Shown here piece by piece: positions 46,574-55,270 of a DNA stretch of 64,000 bases (positions are counted from its first letter, which is position 1; each line of letters begins with the position of its first letter). Origin of the DNA: Duncaniella sp. (GTDB lineage: Bacteria; Bacteroidota; Bacteroidia; Bacteroidales; Muribaculaceae); the NCBI GenBank assembly GCA_023664955.1, contig JAMPEV010000001.1:87721-151720 (forward strand), read 5' to 3'. A program made the translations under genes and the position numbers. The notes beneath the pieces were generated by a model. It was not told the origin of the DNA. It did not search any database and was given only the letters and a program-made list of their open reading frames with translations.

Positions 46574-47536
46574 ATGGATTGTCAAGCAAAAATCAATCAA
46601 CTTCGTGGTAAGATTTCGGAAACTCTTACCCCTCTAATCAAGAATGATTACGTACTCCTTGATGTCCCCTATCACGGAAATATCGGCGATGTGTTGATTT
46701 GGGAAGGTGAACGAACATTTTTAAAATCATTACCATACAAATGCCTGGCAACGTCAAGTGCCGATTCATGGCGGGGTAATTACCTCCGCCCTGAAGTAGT
46801 TATACTACTTCATGGCGGAGGTAATTTCGGGGACTTGTGGAGGTGGTTTCAAGATTTTAAATTAAATATCATCCGGCATCATCCCGACAATCGAATAATT
46901 ATGTTTCCTCAGTCGGTATGGTATGAGGATGAGTCACTTATCTTGAAGGATGCAGAAATTCTTTCAGCTCATAAGGACCTACATCTATGCGCCCGCGACC
47001 GCTGGAGCTATGATTTCATGAAAAAACATTTTCCTGATTGTAATATCTATCTTCTTCCCGATATGGCTTTTTGCATATCAGACTCTTTTTTAAATCGGTA
47101 CAGAGGGAATGAAACTGATAGGAAGTTGTATTTCCGAAGGACGGACAAGGAAATCTCCTCAAAAACGCCTCTGACTATTGATGCCATCAGCGAGGTACAT
47201 GACTGGCCGACAGTGGAAAAGAGACTAAAAAGGTTTTACTATATGAACCGATTTTATGGACTGGCACGCAGGGCTCCCACTGAATATACTGAAAAACTAA
47301 TCTACGAAACTATCGACCAATTTGCCGACAAATACGTGCGGGAATCGCTTGTTAAACGTGGCGCTGAATTCCTAGCGTCATATAACAGCGTGACAACAAC
47401 TCGCCTCCATGCAATGATTCTCTCCATTCTCCTACACAAGCCGGTGGAATATATTGACAACACGACAGGCAAACTGTCGGCCTTCGCCGACACTTGGCTG
47501 AAGGATCTTGACACAGTCAAAAAATATCATTATTGA
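46574..47536 (+). CDS. Polysaccharide pyruvyl transferase family protein
   Basis: 320 residues. Family motifs: HGNIGDVLIWEGERTFL, VVILLHGGGNFGDLWRWFQ and the C-terminal SYNSVTTTRLHAMILSILLH with the conserved Arg-Leu-His. It transfers pyruvate from phosphoenolpyruvate to a sugar as a ketal, adding negative charge to the glycan. It lies 15 bp after the PP-loop gene. Confidence 0.9.
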   Translation: MDCQAKINQLRGKISETLTPLIKNDYVLLDVPYHGNIGDVLIWEGERTFLKSLPYKCLATSSADSWRGNYLRPEVVILLHGGGNFGDLWRWFQDFKLNIIRHHPDNRIIMFPQSVWYEDESLILKDAEILSAHKDLHLCARDRWSYDFMKKHFPDCNIYLLPDMAFCISDSFLNRYRGNETDRKLYFRRTDKEISSKTPLTIDAISEVHDWPTVEKRLKRFYYMNRFYGLARRAPTEYTEKLIYETIDQFADKYVRESLVKRGAEFLASYNSVTTTRLHAMILSILLHKPVEYIDNTTGKLSAFADTWLKDLDTVKKYHY

Positions 47537-47537
47537 A

Positions 47538-48527
47538 ATGAGCGACAACAATACCATCAAAGTTTCAGTTCTCGTTCCTGTTTATGGAGTGGAGAAATAT
47601 ATCGAACGTTGTGCAAGGTCATTGTTCAATCAGACAATGACTGATGAAATCGAATTTATATTTGTAGATGACTGCACCCCGGACCGAAGCATAGAGATAC
47701 TAAAAAACGTATTGAACGATTATCCCCACCGCAAGTACCAAACACGCATACTACATCACGAAGTCAACAAAGGTCTTCCCGAAGCCCGCAACACCGGCGT
47801 GAACAACGCCTGCGGTGAGTACGTGATTCACTGCGACAGCGATGACTGGGTAGAGCCTAATATGTACGAACTCCTCTACTCCCAAGCCAAACTCACCGAT
47901 GCCGACATAGTCGGCTGCGATTTTTTTGAAGAGCTCCCCGATAAACAAGTATATAGACGGCAGAATTTCAATTTGGATTCCCTTCAAGCATGTAAAAATT
48001 TACTAACTCTTAACCAAATGTTTTTTAACATATGGTCAAGACTTGTAAAGAAAACTCTTTATAAGGATAATGATATCACATTCGATCCTGAGGTGAGGAT
48101 GGGAGAGGATGCTCTGTCATCTATAAAATTACATCTAAGTGCAAATAAAATATCGGGAGTTTCAAACACTCTTTATCATTATAATTGCACGAACGATTCC
48201 TCAATGACAAAAAATTGGACTTACAAAGATGTGGAAAGTATTGAGAAACTGATTAATGCCGTTTTTAAATTTTTGCACACAACGTCAGCATATGACAAAT
48301 TAAAAGTACAATTTTACGAGTTTGTATTTAATCAAAAATTTAGAATTTATTTTAAATCTAATCTTGTCACAAGAAGATGGTTATATGATTTTTATCCAAT
48401 AGCCAATAAATACATTTGGAAGTATCGAATGACAACTCGTGTCAAGATAGTTTATTCATTTATACCGCTTGGATTACCTTTTATTTCAAAGAAAATATTC
48501 AAAATATATAGACACTGTTTATCATAG
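47538..48527 (+). CDS. Family 2 glycosyltransferase
   Basis: 329 residues from the ATG at 47538, 1 bp after the previous stop; a TTG start further upstream would overlap the previous gene. GT-A fold: VSVLVPVYGVEKYIERCARS, EFIFVDDCTPDRS, GLPEARNTGVNNACGEYVIH and the metal-binding DSDD. It adds a sugar to the lipid-linked repeat unit on the cytosolic face. Confidence 0.92.
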   Translation: MSDNNTIKVSVLVPVYGVEKYIERCARSLFNQTMTDEIEFIFVDDCTPDRSIEILKNVLNDYPHRKYQTRILHHEVNKGLPEARNTGVNNACGEYVIHCDSDDWVEPNMYELLYSQAKLTDADIVGCDFFEELPDKQVYRRQNFNLDSLQACKNLLTLNQMFFNIWSRLVKKTLYKDNDITFDPEVRMGEDALSSIKLHLSANKISGVSNTLYHYNCTNDSSMTKNWTYKDVESIEKLINAVFKFLHTTSAYDKLKVQFYEFVFNQKFRIYFKSNLVTRRWLYDFYPIANKYIWKYRMTTRVKIVYSFIPLGLPFISKKIFKIYRHCLS

Positions 48528-48557
48528 TATATATCAACTTAAATAACGAATTTAAAT

Positions 48558-49541
48558 ATGGAATTATCAATTATAGTCCCTGTTTATAATGTTGAAAAGT
48601 ACATCGAACGTTGTCTATTATCTCTTCTAAATCAACACTTAGACACAGAATCTTACGAAATAATATGTATCAATGACGGCACAAAAGATAACAGTTGCTC
48701 AATTATACAAAAATATCAACAGACGAACAAGAATATACGATTAGTTAATAAAATAAATGGAGGTTTAAGCTCCGCACGAAATAGAGGCATAGAGGAATCA
48801 AAAGGCAAATACATAATGTTCGTAGATTCTGACGATTATATCATACCAAATTCTCTTGCTCCATTATTAGAACGAATGGAGAAAGAAAATTTAGATTTTT
48901 TAGGCTATCATATAAATATCGTTCAAAATAATCATACTTTCAGTTACTTTAAGCATATAAAATTTCCAGATAATAAAGTTATAAATGGAATGGAATATCT
49001 CTCCAACTATTATATTACCATCTCATCTTGGGGACACATTGCATTAAAATCCATTTATGTAAATAATAATCTCAGATTCATTGACGGTATAATCAATGAA
49101 GATTACGAGTTTATGTTACGTCTTTACCCTCTTCTTAATCGCATGTCATTTAGTAACAACATTGTATATATTTACGATATTAAAGATTCCGGAAGCATAA
49201 CTTCTACAAAAACAACTGCCCAGTATAACAAATCTATAATTAGTTGGTTAGCATCACTTAACAGCTTAAGTGATTGGATTTCAACAAAACAGACTTTAAA
49301 TCATAATCAATTGAATTGTATTAACAAATGGATTGATAATTTCAAATATCGTGCATCAGTAAATTTATTAAAATCAAGGATACCGTACGAAAAAAAGATT
49401 GAATTCGAAAATGTCTATAAATCCAAAGGTATCTTTAAGTTTGGATTACAGACACTTAGTGGGCGGCGACTTTTAATAGGAATCCTTATTCGTTTACAAA
49501 TAATTAGAAGTATTTTTTATAGGCTTATATCTGCCAAATAG
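48558..49541 (+). CDS. Family 2 glycosyltransferase
   Basis: 327 residues: LSIIVPVYNVEKYIERCLLS, GLSSARNRGIEESKGKYIMF and DSDD. Later sequence (WGHIALKSIYVNNNLRFIDG, NEDYEFMLRLYPLL) is like that of capsule GT2 enzymes. The gene and the next ones up to about 52270 are visibly AT-richer than the rest of the window, a sign of transfer. Confidence 0.92.
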   Translation: MELSIIVPVYNVEKYIERCLLSLLNQHLDTESYEIICINDGTKDNSCSIIQKYQQTNKNIRLVNKINGGLSSARNRGIEESKGKYIMFVDSDDYIIPNSLAPLLERMEKENLDFLGYHINIVQNNHTFSYFKHIKFPDNKVINGMEYLSNYYITISSWGHIALKSIYVNNNLRFIDGIINEDYEFMLRLYPLLNRMSFSNNIVYIYDIKDSGSITSTKTTAQYNKSIISWLASLNSLSDWISTKQTLNHNQLNCINKWIDNFKYRASVNLLKSRIPYEKKIEFENVYKSKGIFKFGLQTLSGRRLLIGILIRLQIIRSIFYRLISAK

Positions 49542-49554
49542 GTATATTGCATCA

Positions 49555-50610
49555 ATGATAATATATTATATCATTCTATCTACACTGGTGATATTTGCAG
49601 TAGTATTTAATAAAGCAAATACTAACAATCTATTTATAATAATAATTTGTGGCATAGTACTGATAATATTTGCCGGATTCCGATATGAAGACGCAGACTG
49701 GTGGGCTTACGTGGAAATGTTTAAAGATGCTATAACAGGTAAACAATCAGAGCTTAATGATAGTGGTTTTATGACCATTCTTTCTATCATAGGAAAGATT
49801 TGCAAATCACCTGCTTTTATGTTTTCTTGTGTGGCACTCGCTTCTGTTTCACTTAATTTCAAATCATTTTTAAAATACACACCCTATGTATTTATAGCTA
49901 TTCTACTTTATTTTGTGCATAACTTCGCATTAAAGGAAATGATTCAGATTCGAATAGGGTTAGCGAGTGCTATTTGTTTATATTCAATACGGTATTTTTC
50001 TTATAATAGATACAACCATATCATTGCGTTATGGCTTTTATCAATGTCAATTCATATAACAACGATAATATTCGGTATTCTTATACTTTCATATAGGTTT
50101 AAACCGTCAAAAGTTTTTTTGTTATATTCGGTTTGTTTTTCGCTGTTATTAGGACTTGTATTTCCTTTGGGAGAAGTTATCAGAAACTTTACAGGATTAT
50201 CATATAGGTTGGATCAATATGTAGCCTACGGAGATTCCGGTTATGGTTCTGCCATAGGAATTTTTAGGAATCTCAACACTTTGAAAACTCTAATATTTTT
50301 CAGCTTATTCTATCATTATTTTAACATCTTATGTAAAATAAATAAATTCTTTTATCCTTTAATTTTAAGTTATACGATAGGACTTTGCTGGTTATTATGT
50401 TTTAATGATTTTGCAATAGTGGGAGCAAGAATGTCTAATATTATGCTATCAGTGGAACCTATTCTTTTGTCACTACCACTTGTGTTTTTTAAAGGGAAAA
50501 AATTTTGGCTATATAAAATATTACTTATCCTTTTAAGTATCATAATTTTTGCGAATAACATCGCGCCTAATAAAATATCATCTTATAAATTTTATTTTAA
50601 TTACACATGA
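49555..50610 (+). CDS. wzy: EpsG/Wzy-type polysaccharide polymerase
   Basis: 351 residues, about ten hydrophobic segments. GFRYEDADWWAYVEMF matches the EpsG-family signature after the second helix, and FALKEMIQIRIGLASAICLY the conserved Arg segment. It should polymerise the flipped repeat units at the periplasmic face. Its stop overlaps the next gene by 4 bp (ATGA). Very AT-rich. Confidence 0.85.
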   Translation: MIIYYIILSTLVIFAVVFNKANTNNLFIIIICGIVLIIFAGFRYEDADWWAYVEMFKDAITGKQSELNDSGFMTILSIIGKICKSPAFMFSCVALASVSLNFKSFLKYTPYVFIAILLYFVHNFALKEMIQIRIGLASAICLYSIRYFSYNRYNHIIALWLLSMSIHITTIIFGILILSYRFKPSKVFLLYSVCFSLLLGLVFPLGEVIRNFTGLSYRLDQYVAYGDSGYGSAIGIFRNLNTLKTLIFFSLFYHYFNILCKINKFFYPLILSYTIGLCWLLCFNDFAIVGARMSNIMLSVEPILLSLPLVFFKGKKFWLYKILLILLSIIIFANNIAPNKISSYKFYFNYT

Positions 50611-51656
50611 AAATTGCCATGATTCTTCCAAGTCTCGCTCAGACAGGTCCTGGTTTTGTTGTAAAGGACTTGTGTACTGAATTTATTAAATTAGGTCATA
50701 CATGTAAAGTTTTTTTCTTTGACGATGTTGCCAGGATTCTTTTGATGCCATGTGAAGTAGAGAATATTAAATTCTGTACTCCATTTGATTTTGACAGTTG
50801 GGATATTATTCATTCTCATATGTTTCGACCGGATTTATATTTATCATGGCACAGTCGCAAAATTAAAAGGGCAAAAACGGTTTCCACTCTACATAATCCC
50901 ATAACGTTACAAGAGTTACACAAATCATATTCTCTTATAAAATCACTTGCAGCATCTATTCTTTGGAGCAGAGCTCTATACACCTCTAACCGAATAATAA
51001 CATTAAATTCCATTACTTTGAATGAACAAAAAACATATATAAGAGATAAATCATGTGTTATATTCAATGGAAGAAACATAAATATAGCAAATGCCAACTC
51101 ATTGATTGTAGAAAATCCCGAAATTGGCAATCTGAAAGCTCAATATAAAATCATTGGTACTATATGTTCATTAACAAAGAGAAAAGCTGTCGATCAAATA
51201 ATAAAAGCATTAAAGTTTCTCCCTAATTATGCCTTCTTTTGTTTGGGTGAAGGTAAAGAATTAGATAATCTTATTACTCTTGCTAAATCATTAGGAGTAG
51301 AAAACAGATGTTACTTTATTGGATTTAAAGAAAATGCGACCGACTATATTTCACTCTTTGATATATTTGCTTTGACAAGTAAATCTGAAGGATTTCCATT
51401 AGCATTAATTGAAGCAGCAGCATATGGAATTCCAACAGTGCTCTCTGATATTCCAATTTTACGATCAATTATTTCTGATAAAGAGGTTTGTTTTTATGAA
51501 TTAGAGAATATAACAGACTTAATTCATGCCATTAACAAAGCCAGTCAAGAATCTGAACATTTATCAAAAAATATTCATGAATTTTATAAAAAGGAGCTTA
51601 CTGCTGATGAAATGGCAGCCAAATATTTGGCCCTATATTACAAAATTCTCATCTGA
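50607..51656 (+). CDS. Family 4 glycosyltransferase
   Basis: 349 residues, GT-B fold. N-terminal MKIAMILPSLAQTGPGFVVK; C-terminal nucleotide-sugar site GTICSLTKRKAVDQIIKALK, CYFIGFKENATDYISLFDIF and SKSEGFPLALIEAAAYGIPT with the EGFP-x7-E motif. Translationally coupled to the polymerase gene. Confidence 0.93.
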   Translation: MKIAMILPSLAQTGPGFVVKDLCTEFIKLGHTCKVFFFDDVARILLMPCEVENIKFCTPFDFDSWDIIHSHMFRPDLYLSWHSRKIKRAKTVSTLHNPITLQELHKSYSLIKSLAASILWSRALYTSNRIITLNSITLNEQKTYIRDKSCVIFNGRNINIANANSLIVENPEIGNLKAQYKIIGTICSLTKRKAVDQIIKALKFLPNYAFFCLGEGKELDNLITLAKSLGVENRCYFIGFKENATDYISLFDIFALTSKSEGFPLALIEAAAYGIPTVLSDIPILRSIISDKEVCFYELENITDLIHAINKASQESEHLSKNIHEFYKKELTADEMAAKYLALYYKILI

Positions 51657-51664
51657 TAAAACGT

Positions 51665-52273
51665 ATGATTATAGCTACAATTCAAAATAAATACTCATTC
51701 ATAGGACTAATCAAGTTGATGTATAGTTTTGTTACAACTAAATTATTGTACAACAGACAACGTATTATACGTCAGCCATTTACTAATAGGGGGGGGTGTA
51801 TGATCCAATTTGGTAAAGGTCTGACCACCGGAGTTGGATGCCGGTTGGAGGCGTTCATTGCCGATGGGGATAAGTCAATTAAGATGACTATAGGGACTAA
51901 TGTTCAATTAAATGATTATGTCCATATATCAGCAATAAATTCTGTATATATTGGAGATGATGTGTTGATGGCTTCTCACGTATATATTTCAGACAATAGC
52001 CACGGAATTTATGATAAATCCGAATATGCCACTGCTCCATATATCCCTCCAATTAAACGACCATATCATGCTGCTCCAGTTATCATTGGTAACAGAGTTT
52101 GGCTTGGAGAGGGTGTTATAGTCATGCCTGGAGTAATTATAGGTGAGGGTTCAATAATCGGTGTACATTCAATTGTAAATAAAAATATTCCACGGAATTG
52201 TATTGCAGTTGGTTCTCCTGCAAAAGTTATTAAACAGTGGGATTCCGTCAATCAAAACTGGATTAAAGTTTGA
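51665..52273 (+). CDS. Hexapeptide acyltransferase with a poly-G tract (ON as sequenced)
   Basis: 202 residues, left-handed beta-helix type of the WcaF/maltose O-acetyltransferase group: GKGLTTGVGCRLEAF, HVYISDNSHGIYDKSE (catalytic His), PVIIGNRVWLGEGVIVMPGV and the C-terminal IPRNCIAVGSPAKVI. It probably O-acetylates a sugar of the glycan. Codons 42-44 are made of eight G (51789-51796), after which the domain begins; loss or gain of one G would abolish the enzyme. Confidence 0.9.
   Translation: MIIATIQNKYSFIGLIKLMYSFVTTKLLYNRQRIIRQPFTNRGGCMIQFGKGLTTGVGCRLEAFIADGDKSIKMTIGTNVQLNDYVHISAINSVYIGDDVLMASHVYISDNSHGIYDKSEYATAPYIPPIKRPYHAAPVIIGNRVWLGEGVIVMPGVIIGEGSIIGVHSIVNKNIPRNCIAVGSPAKVIKQWDSVNQNWIKV
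51789..51796 (+). repeat. Poly-G tract (8 G) in the acyltransferase gene
   Basis: Eight consecutive G within AGG GGG GGG. The frame is intact in this sequence. Only the poly-C at 45622 is longer among the G/C tracts I noticed in the window. Confidence 0.88.
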
Positions 52274-52279
52274 ATTATT

Positions 52280-53101
52280 ATGATAACAGCTTCGATAGTT
52301 ACATTCCATACACGCCATAGCGATTTGTCTAGGCTGATTGACTGCGTGATGAGGTCGCCTGTCGACAAACTCTATATAATCGACAATTCGTCGAACGATG
52401 AACTGAGGGAGGTTGTGGCCGGAAACAGCAGAATCCATTATATCCACAGTCTAAACCTCGGTTATGGTAGCGGACATAACGTGGCAATACGTAAATCAAT
52501 CGAAGAAAGTGCGAAATATCATGCCATACTTAATCCTGATGTCTATTGGACTGACGATGTGATGGAACAACTTTCTATATATCTCTACAACCATCCTGAA
52601 TGTGGCCTTGTAATGCCAAAAGTACTATATCCTTCAGGTGAGACACAGTATCTTTGTAAGCTGGTCCCAACGCCCGCAGATTTAATTTTGCGTCGGTTCA
52701 TCCCGATAAAGCCTTGGCAAGATAGGCATGATTATGAGTACGAGATGCACTGGACTGGATATGATACGATAATGGAGGTGCCGATACTTTCGGGCTGCTT
52801 CATGATGCTACGTTGTGATGTCATAAAAAAGGTTGGAGGATTTGATGAACGTTATTTTATGTATGCGGAAGATGTTGACCTCTGCAGACGTATTGGGGAG
52901 GTAGCGACAACAATATTTTATCCATATGTTTCGATATATCACGAGTATGCAAAAGGCTCATACGGAAATAAAAAGATGATGTTGATGCACATCAAGTCTA
53001 TAACAAAATATTTCAATAAATGGGGTTGGATATTCGACCAAAAACGAGATAAGCGAAATCGGCGTTGCATAGCTCAAATCAAATCGGAGATGGGGATTTA
53101 A
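52280..53101 (+). CDS. Family 2 glycosyltransferase, rhamnosyltransferase-like
   Basis: 273 residues: ASIVTFHTRHSDLSRLIDCV, LYIIDNSSND, LGYGSGHNVAIRKSIEES, LNPDVYW (metal site) and VPILSGCFMMLRCDVIKKVG with YAEDVDLCRR. This pattern is that of RfbF/WbbL-like enzymes. It is the last gene of the locus, and base composition returns to normal within it. Confidence 0.92.
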   Translation: MITASIVTFHTRHSDLSRLIDCVMRSPVDKLYIIDNSSNDELREVVAGNSRIHYIHSLNLGYGSGHNVAIRKSIEESAKYHAILNPDVYWTDDVMEQLSIYLYNHPECGLVMPKVLYPSGETQYLCKLVPTPADLILRRFIPIKPWQDRHDYEYEMHWTGYDTIMEVPILSGCFMMLRCDVIKKVGGFDERYFMYAEDVDLCRRIGEVATTIFYPYVSIYHEYAKGSYGNKKMMLMHIKSITKYFNKWGWIFDQKRDKRNRRCIAQIKSEMGI

Positions 53102-53140
53102 AATTTTTAGGCTAAGCTCTCCCTATCCTGACAAACTTTC

Positions 53141-53174
53141 TTCGGCTGCGATTTCCTGGGAGGTCGCAGCCGAA
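53141..53174 (+). terminator. Hairpin ending the polysaccharide locus
   Basis: TTCGGCTGCGA (53141-53151) pairs with TCGCAGCCGAA (53164-53174). A T-rich run appears only 18 bp later after GGGGGG. It lies 40 bp after the last stop codon and is the only candidate terminator of the locus. Confidence 0.55.
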
Positions 53175-53262
53175 GCTGTAATTATTAGGGGGGATTTTTG
53201 ATTTTATCGCTGTTTACGGAGCGGGGTCGGATGTAATTTTGCAGTGAGGGTTTTAGTTGTAG

Positions 53263-53356
53263 GGACGCACCATGGTGCGTCCGATGGATGCGAGGGAGAT
53301 TTTCAATGATATGCTCCGGCTTTGGCTGATTCGGGAGGACGCGCCATGGTGCGTCC
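53263..53356. repeat. REP-like palindromes, copies 2 and 3 in inverted order
   Basis: The 20-bp palindrome at 53263-53282 is identical to that at 43688-43707. The copy at 53337-53356 differs at one base (GGACGCGCC). The flanks show orientation: TGTAG precedes copy 2 on the plus strand and copy 3 on the minus strand, so the pair is head-out inverted, like a BIME. Copy 3 shares its outer flank (TCCCG-AATC) with copy 1. It lies between the end of the glycan locus and pncB. Confidence 0.85.
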
Positions 53357-53392
53357 CTACATTTTCGGGCTGGGAATTCAGTGAGAAAAGGT

Positions 53393-54613
53393 TCACATTC
53401 TATGGTGCACTGGTTCGAGGTGCAGGGTTTCGAGAAAACGAGTCACGGTGGCTTCGTCGCCGGTGTATTTACCTATGTCTTCGCTGAGTTTGCAGGTCTG
53501 GCTGTAGAATGGCCAGGACTCGGTGATTTTCACGGCAGTAAGTTTTATCACGATATTGCGTGGCTTTACGCCCGGGAAATCGTTGGTGAAATGTGTACCG
53601 ATGCCATAGGAAGGTAGGCATTTCCCGGCAGAGTATTTCTGTATCTCGATCGCACTGTCGACATTCAGCCCGTTGCTGAACACTATTTGCTTCGTGAGAG
53701 GGTCGATGTTAAGCGACCGGTATTTCTCCACGATGAGATCCAGCTGCTCACGGTTGTCGCCGCTGTCCACCCTTAATCCCTTAAACATATTTGCAAAATC
53801 AGTAGAAAAGTTGAGGCTGAAAATCCTCCATCCATAGGTGTCGTATAGGTAGGTTCCCAATGCGCCGCGGTAAGTATGCGACCATTTCGTCATGGCAATG
53901 TGATTGGCCATGAGGGGGCCGTACATTCCTGCAATGGCACACACGAATTCGTGGGCCATCGTGCCAATCGGGGTGAGACCATATTTCATTGCCAAGTACA
54001 GGTTACTTGTGCCGGTGAAATGGCCCTCGCCCCGCACTGTTTTATCACATTCGGCCATGGCGCGCACGGCAGTGTCCTGAGCCCGGAACGAAGCACGGCG
54101 GCGCGTCCCGAAATCGCTGAAAGCGCATCCAGCTTCGATTAATCGCCGCGCCTTAACGTATGAACGCCAGTAATAATCCTCATAATCAAACTTCTCCGCC
54201 TCTCCCGTCACCATATAATACAGTTCGGAGATTATAGCAAGCACCTTAACTTCAAGCAATATTGTATCGCTCCAACACCCCTCGAATTCGATAAGGAGAT
54301 GGCCATCACCATCCTGCCACACTTTCACCCAACGGCGATCATAACGGAATCCGCGCAGGTAGCTCATGAACCATGCCGGGATATAATTGCATTTCTCACG
54401 CATGAAAGCTATCTCCTCATCGGTGATGCTGAGATTTTCGAGCTTGGCAATCTGCTCGCTGACAAGCTTGGCAAATCCCTGAGGATAAACCGTGTTGTCG
54501 CGGTCGTTAAACCGATATTTGACTTGTGTGCGCGGGAAACATTCGATTACCGCGCAGCACATCGTAAACTTATACAAGTCGTCGTCTGTGAAATGTTGTA
54601 TAATCTGTCGCAT
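53393..54613 (-). CDS. pncB: Nicotinate phosphoribosyltransferase
   Basis: 406 residues. It starts MRQIIQHFTDDDLYKFTMCC and contains FSDFGTRRRASFRAQD, GTMAHEFVCAIAG, RVDSGDNREQLDLI and GIGTHFTNDFPG, all typical of NAPRTase. It makes nicotinate mononucleotide from nicotinate and PRPP in NAD salvage. It is monocistronic and ends close to the REP pair. Confidence 0.96.
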   Translation of the reverse strand: MRQIIQHFTDDDLYKFTMCCAVIECFPRTQVKYRFNDRDNTVYPQGFAKLVSEQIAKLENLSITDEEIAFMREKCNYIPAWFMSYLRGFRYDRRWVKVWQDGDGHLLIEFEGCWSDTILLEVKVLAIISELYYMVTGEAEKFDYEDYYWRSYVKARRLIEAGCAFSDFGTRRRASFRAQDTAVRAMAECDKTVRGEGHFTGTSNLYLAMKYGLTPIGTMAHEFVCAIAGMYGPLMANHIAMTKWSHTYRGALGTYLYDTYGWRIFSLNFSTDFANMFKGLRVDSGDNREQLDLIVEKYRSLNIDPLTKQIVFSNGLNVDSAIEIQKYSAGKCLPSYGIGTHFTNDFPGVKPRNIVIKLTAVKITESWPFYSQTCKLSEDIGKYTGDEATVTRFLETLHLEPVHHRM

Positions 54614-54696
54614 TGGAGTGTCAGGTCTTGAATTAATAAGGCGAGGGTCAGTCTGCTGCCGACTCCTCTCACCTACTTAAACAATCAGCAAAGTGG

Positions 54697-54726
54697 CAAT
54701 GTTGCTTAATGTTGCTCAATGTTTTG
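54697..54726. repeat. Three 10-bp direct repeats upstream of pncB
   Basis: CAATGTTGCT, TAATGTTGCT and CAATGTTTTG follow without gaps, one helical turn apart. They lie 84 bp before pncB (divergent) and end 8 bp before the -33 box of the riboswitch promoter, so they could be an operator for either. Confidence 0.6.
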
Positions 54727-54733
54727 ATGCTTT

Positions 54734-54764
54734 TTTGTAAGTTAGGAAATTATTCTTACCTTTG
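54734..54764 (+). promoter_or_regulatory. Promoter of the cobalamin riboswitch transcript
   Basis: TTTG (54734-54737), a 19-bp spacer and TACCTTTG (54757-54764) match the consensus exactly. The riboswitch begins within ten bases. Confidence 0.9.
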
Positions 54765-54767
54765 CCC

Positions 54768-54960
54768 CACGTTATGGTTTCGCCATGAGCAATGAAAATG
54801 GGAATCGGGTGAAAATCCCGGACAGACCCGCTGCTGTGAATCCTACGCCAAACTCGCCCGACAAGCAATGCCACTGTGACGCGCCCGCGTCATGGGAAGG
54901 TTAGCCGGACGAGGGGATGAGTCAGAAGACCTGCCAAGACAACATATTCTCCAGGCTTTC
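54768..54960 (+). promoter_or_regulatory. Cobalamin (B12) riboswitch
   Basis: All core elements are in order: GGGAATCGGGTGAAAATCCC with GACCCGCTGCTGTGAA (54810-54840), GCCACTG (54870-54876), GGGAAGG (54894-54900) and the B12 box AGTCAGAAGACCTGCC (54920-54935). Downstream an ATGGGAC/GTCCC-CAT hairpin (54986-55018) may be part of the expression platform. It should turn off the downstream genes when adenosylcobalamin or a related corrinoid is plentiful. Confidence 0.95.
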
Positions 54961-55064
54961 GTGGACTAAGGCCGATGGAAATGAGATGGGACCCCGCCGG
55001 AGGTTCCATGTCCCCCATTGTTCCGACTATTCATGTAGCCTTACAAAAATTTAACGCTCCTAAA

Positions 55065-55244
55065 ATGAAGAGAAAATTTTGTATGGCTGTTTTTTTTTCC
55101 TATGTATTCAAACAGCGTTCTCACAGACTATCGTAAAGGAAGAAAAGGACAGTATGCAATCTGAAAGCCCGTATGCCGGGATTTGAGGGTGCATTGCCAG
55201 TCAATTCTGTAGCTGCCCCCGTCGGTGCGCCTGTGGTGCTTTGA
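55065..55244 (+). pseudogene. Decayed reading frame under B12 riboswitch control
   Basis: The ATG at 55065 opens MKRKFCMAVFF and runs into nine T (55090-55098), then a TAA at 55134. With eight T the frame would read on as FLCIQTAFSQTIVKEEKDS, a good signal peptide of outer-membrane receptor type, and then stop. The first frame resumes after the TAA as KARMPGFEGALPVNSVAAPV and ends at 55244. This looks like the remains of a small or truncated exported protein, perhaps a corrinoid receptor. It is not translatable as it stands. Confidence 0.5.
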
Positions 55245-55270
55245 GTGTTATTTAACAAAAGAAAGAGTGA

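Noticed and set aside
53272-53487. Plus-strand frame between the REP palindromes and pncB
   Set aside because: It starts inside a REP palindrome and is otherwise antisense to the pncB 3' end.
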